DNA from: Streptomyces geranii | GTDB taxonomy: Bacteria; Actinomycetota; Actinomycetes; Streptomycetales; Streptomycetaceae | Reading direction: 5' to 3' | Assembly: GCF_002954775.1 (NCBI RefSeq) | Contig: NZ_PJME01000033.1 | Coordinates: forward strand, 43,711 to 107,710 | DNA: 64,000 nt | Shown here: positions 61,885 to 64,000 of the stretch, in pieces | Layout: every line of letters starts with the position of its first letter | Position numbering within the stretch: position 1 is the stretch's first letter | Position numbers and translations under genes: made by a program | Notes under the pieces: generated by a model | Databases searched by the model: none | What the model was told of the DNA's origin: nothing | What the model saw: only the letters and a program-made list of their open reading frames with translations

Positions 61885-63201
61885 TCAGTTACCGGTGACG
61901 GTGACCTTGTCGTCGTTCTTCAGCTCGGTCACGAGGGTCTTCACCTTCGCCTTGTCCCAGAGGAGGTTTCCGCCGGTCGAGCCCGAGATCGGCATGTTCA
62001 TGGACTTGCCGTCGCCGCCCGTGACGCCCTTCATCGCCCAGAACATGTCGGCCAGGTCGAACAGGCCCATGTCCTTGTCGACGATCAGGGTGTCGAGGCC
62101 CGCGCTCATCGTCGGGTACAGCTTGAAGGGGTTCAGGACCGTGCCCGGCGTCGCGGTCTGGCTCGCCAGCGCCGCGAGGAACTTCTGCTGGTTCTTCGTA
62201 CGGTCCAGGTCGCTGCCCGCGAGGGCGTACCGGGTACGGACGAAGGCCAGCGCCTGCTCGCCGTTGAGGGTCTGCTTGCCCGCCGTGAAGTTGGCGCCGG
62301 ACTTGGTGTCCTTCATCCCGCCCTTGGGGATGGTCAGCTCCACGCCGCCGACCGCGTCCACGATGTTGGCGAAGCCGGCGAAGCCGATCTCGACGTAGTG
62401 GTCGATGCGCAGTCCGGTGTTGAACTCGACGGTACGGACGAGCAGTTCGGGACCGTCCTCCGCGTAGGCCGCGTTCAGCTTCACGTGCCTGCCGGTGCCC
62501 TTGTACGTCTTGCCGGACTCGGAGCCGACGAAGCTCGGGATCTCCACGTCCGAGTCACGGGGGAGGGAGACGAGGGTCGGGCCGTTGTCGCCGGTGTGCA
62601 GGATCATCATCGAGTCGGTGCGCTTGCCCTCGGCGGAGCCGGTACGCAGCTTCTTCTTCTCCTCGGCGGACAGCCCGGCGCGGCTGTCGGAGCCGACGAT
62701 CAGGTAGTTCGTGCCCTTGCCCGCGTCCGGCCGGTCGATGACCTTGGAGAGGTCGACCTCGCGGTTCAGCTTGGAGTCGGCCCAGAAGTACGTGCTGACG
62801 GAGACGACGACCAGCAGCGTCACGAGGGTGATGGCGGTCCACTTGATCCGCTTGCGCCAGTCGGGAGCCGACCGTTCCCCACGCCCACCGCCACCCACGG
62901 CACCGCCTCCACTGCCGCCGCCGTAGACCTGCCCGGTGTTGTAGCCGCCGTTGCCGTAGTCATTGCCGTAGCCGTTGCCGCTCTGGTTCCCGTAGGGATC
63001 GTCGGCGTACGGCTGCTGCTGCGGAACCCCGCCACCGTACGGCGGTGCGGAGGCCCCCTGCCCGTACTGGCCGCCTTGGCCACCCTGGCCGCGCTGGACC
63101 TGTCGCATCACGCGCGCACCCTCGGGCTGTGCGTTCGCGCTGCCGCGACCGTACCGGTTGTTGCGGTTGTCGTCGGACCAGGCGTCAGGCCAATCGTTCA
63201 T
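61885..63201 (-). CDS. LytR-CpsA-Psr (LCP) family cell-wall glycopolymer transferase
   Basis: The protein has 438 residues. A long cytoplasmic N-terminus (about 115 residues) is rich in Gly, Gln, Tyr and Asn. One membrane segment (WTAITLVTLLVVVSVSTYFW, near 120-140) leads to the extracellular LCP domain. Conserved arginines and aspartates are visible: NYLIVGSDSRAGL, RTDSMMILH, VSLPRDSDVEIPS and ALAFVRTRYALAGSDLDRTKNQQ. LCP proteins transfer lipid-linked teichoic acid or polysaccharide to peptidoglycan. The reading is continuous from ATG 63201. It is divergent from the thioesterase gene. Confidence 0.93.
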   Translation of the reverse strand: MNDWPDAWSDDNRNNRYGRGSANAQPEGARVMRQVQRGQGGQGGQYGQGASAPPYGGGVPQQQPYADDPYGNQSGNGYGNDYGNGGYNTGQVYGGGSGGGAVGGGGRGERSAPDWRKRIKWTAITLVTLLVVVSVSTYFWADSKLNREVDLSKVIDRPDAGKGTNYLIVGSDSRAGLSAEEKKKLRTGSAEGKRTDSMMILHTGDNGPTLVSLPRDSDVEIPSFVGSESGKTYKGTGRHVKLNAAYAEDGPELLVRTVEFNTGLRIDHYVEIGFAGFANIVDAVGGVELTIPKGGMKDTKSGANFTAGKQTLNGEQALAFVRTRYALAGSDLDRTKNQQKFLAALASQTATPGTVLNPFKLYPTMSAGLDTLIVDKDMGLFDLADMFWAMKGVTGGDGKSMNMPISGSTGGNLLWDKAKVKTLVTELKNDDKVTVTGN

Positions 63202-63320
63202 GCCGACCAGTGTGCAGTGCCGGGGTGTCTCCTATACAAGGGTCGAAGGAAATTAGGAGCAGGGCTGTTGCGAAGCTGACACAAATCGCCCATGTGTACG
63301 CCCGGCATAAGGTGAGGGCC

Positions 63321-63869
63321 ATGACAGACCAGGCCACCGGCACAGAAGCGGCGCCCCCGGGCAAGCCGACCTCCGCCTCCCGGACCACCCTCAGCCACAT
63401 CATGACCCACGCCGACACCAACCTCCTCGGTACGGTGCACGGCGGCGTGATCATGAAACTGGTCGACGACGCGGCGGGCGCGGTTGCAGGCCGGCACAGC
63501 GGGGGCCCCGCGGTGACGGCGTCCATGGACGAGATGGCGTTCCTGGAGCCGGTGCGGGTGGGAGACCTGGTCCACGTGAAGGCCCAGGTCAACTGGACCG
63601 GCCGCACGTCCATGGAGGTGGGCGTACGGGTCCTGGCGGAGCGCTGGAACGAGTCGACCCCGGCGACACAGGTGGGCTCGGCGTACCTGGTCTTCGCGGC
63701 GGTGGACGAGGAGGGCAAGCCCCGCAGGGTCCCCCCGGTCCTCCCGGAGACGGACCGAGACGAACGCCGCTACCAGGAGGCCCAGATCCGCCGCACCCAC
63801 CGCTTGGCCCGGAGGAGGGCGATCATGGAACTGAGGGAGAGAAGAGCGGCGGAGGGCTTGGACGACTGA
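63321..63869 (+). CDS. Hotdog-fold acyl-CoA thioesterase
   Basis: The protein has 182 residues from ATG 63321. It is of the YciA/BFIT-type hotdog family: TLSHIMTHADTNLLGTVHGGVIMKLVDDAAG has the conserved catalytic Asp/Asn region and helix. ASMDEMAFLEPVRVGDLVHVKAQV and GRTSMEVGVRVLAE follow, then YLVFAAVDEEGKPRRVPPV. A basic helical tail of about 40 residues ends it. It hydrolyses acyl-CoA to free acid and CoA; chain specificity is unknown. It lies near the acyl-CoA dehydrogenase but is not co-transcribed with it. Confidence 0.92.
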   Translation: MTDQATGTEAAPPGKPTSASRTTLSHIMTHADTNLLGTVHGGVIMKLVDDAAGAVAGRHSGGPAVTASMDEMAFLEPVRVGDLVHVKAQVNWTGRTSMEVGVRVLAERWNESTPATQVGSAYLVFAAVDEEGKPRRVPPVLPETDRDERRYQEAQIRRTHRLARRRAIMELRERRAAEGLDD

Positions 63870-63871
63870 GG

Positions 63872-64000
63872 CCCCTTTTCTTCGCCCCCGCCGCCCCTAC
63901 CCGTTCCCATCCTTCTGGGGGCTGCGCCCCCAGACCCCCGCTGAACGGCCTCGTCCTCAAACGCCGGACGGGCTGAGATACCCAGCCCGTCCGGAGTTTG
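63872..64000. repeat. Second copy of the large intergenic inverted-repeat family (cut by window end)
   Basis: CCCCCGCCGCCCCTACCCGT and CTGGGGGCTGCGCCCCCAGA then CAAACGCCGGACGGGCTGA repeat the left arm at 2812-2891. The right arm begins at CCCAGCCCGTCCGGAGTTTG and runs off the edge. Confidence 0.8.

Overview
The window is about 72% GC. Gene starts are mostly ATG or GTG, many neighbouring genes overlap by ATGA or GTGA, and codons end in G or C. Together with an encoded tRNA-Leu(UAA) identical in type to bldA, SigB-family regulation, LPXTG/LAXTG surface proteins and a complete hut cluster, this points to a chromosomal core region of a Streptomyces. The gene order (ndh, cfa, ABC exporter, bldA, pobA, thiolase, cystathionine beta-synthase, hut genes, sigI module, purK/purE, M19 dipeptidase, UDP-glucose dehydrogenase, acyl-CoA dehydrogenase, LCP protein) resembles the bldA neighbourhood of S. 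coelicolor as I remember it. I see no phage, insertion sequence or CRISPR array.

Layout. 1-10.9 kb: end of a WD40 protein; NADH dehydrogenase ndh behind a Rex-type operator; cyclopropane-fatty-acid synthase; a MacB/FtsX-type ABC exporter; bldA; pobA; a Bax-inhibitor-1-like membrane protein. 10.9-22 kb: small conserved hypotheticals, thiolase, LysR regulator, a subtilisin-family protease interrupted by one in-frame TGA, an SGNH hydrolase and cystathionine beta-synthase. 22.4-29.8 kb: a four-gene quaternary-amine (OpuC-type) ABC importer, divergent from a histidine-ammonia-lyase homologue whose cofactor-forming Ala-Ser-Gly is lost, followed by a translationally coupled RpiR/SIS regulator. This is the most interesting locus in the window. 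29.9-32.2 kb: a four-gene Roadblock/LC7 operon with no GTPase, whose first gene carries a TTA codon. 32.4-39.8 kb: a PLP decarboxylase divergent from hutU, an M20 amidohydrolase, hutF and hutI. 39.8-48.3 kb: a secreted metalloprotease, a sigma-like/zinc-finger/lectin fusion, a SigB-type sigma factor with antagonist and anti-sigma kinase, and three secreted or wall-anchored proteins. 48.4-64 kb: two tiny overlapping ORFs, a POT peptide transporter behind a leader terminator, a two-component system, GtrA, purK-purE, an M19 dipeptidase and a metal-ligand-less paralogue, a VOC protein divergent from a CGNR regulator, UDP-glucose dehydrogenase, acyl-CoA dehydrogenase, an LCP protein and a thioesterase.

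Functional links. The hut genes convert urocanate to formylglutamate and probably glutamate. The canonical histidase is not here, and the divergent lyase at 26.5 kb could feed (thio)urocanate into the same route from a trimethylated histidine such as ergothioneine or hercynine imported by the neighbouring betaine-type transporter. This is an inference. bldA lies in the same window as at least one gene that needs it. Convergent gene pairs are usually separated by strong hairpins, and two families of intergenic repeat recur.
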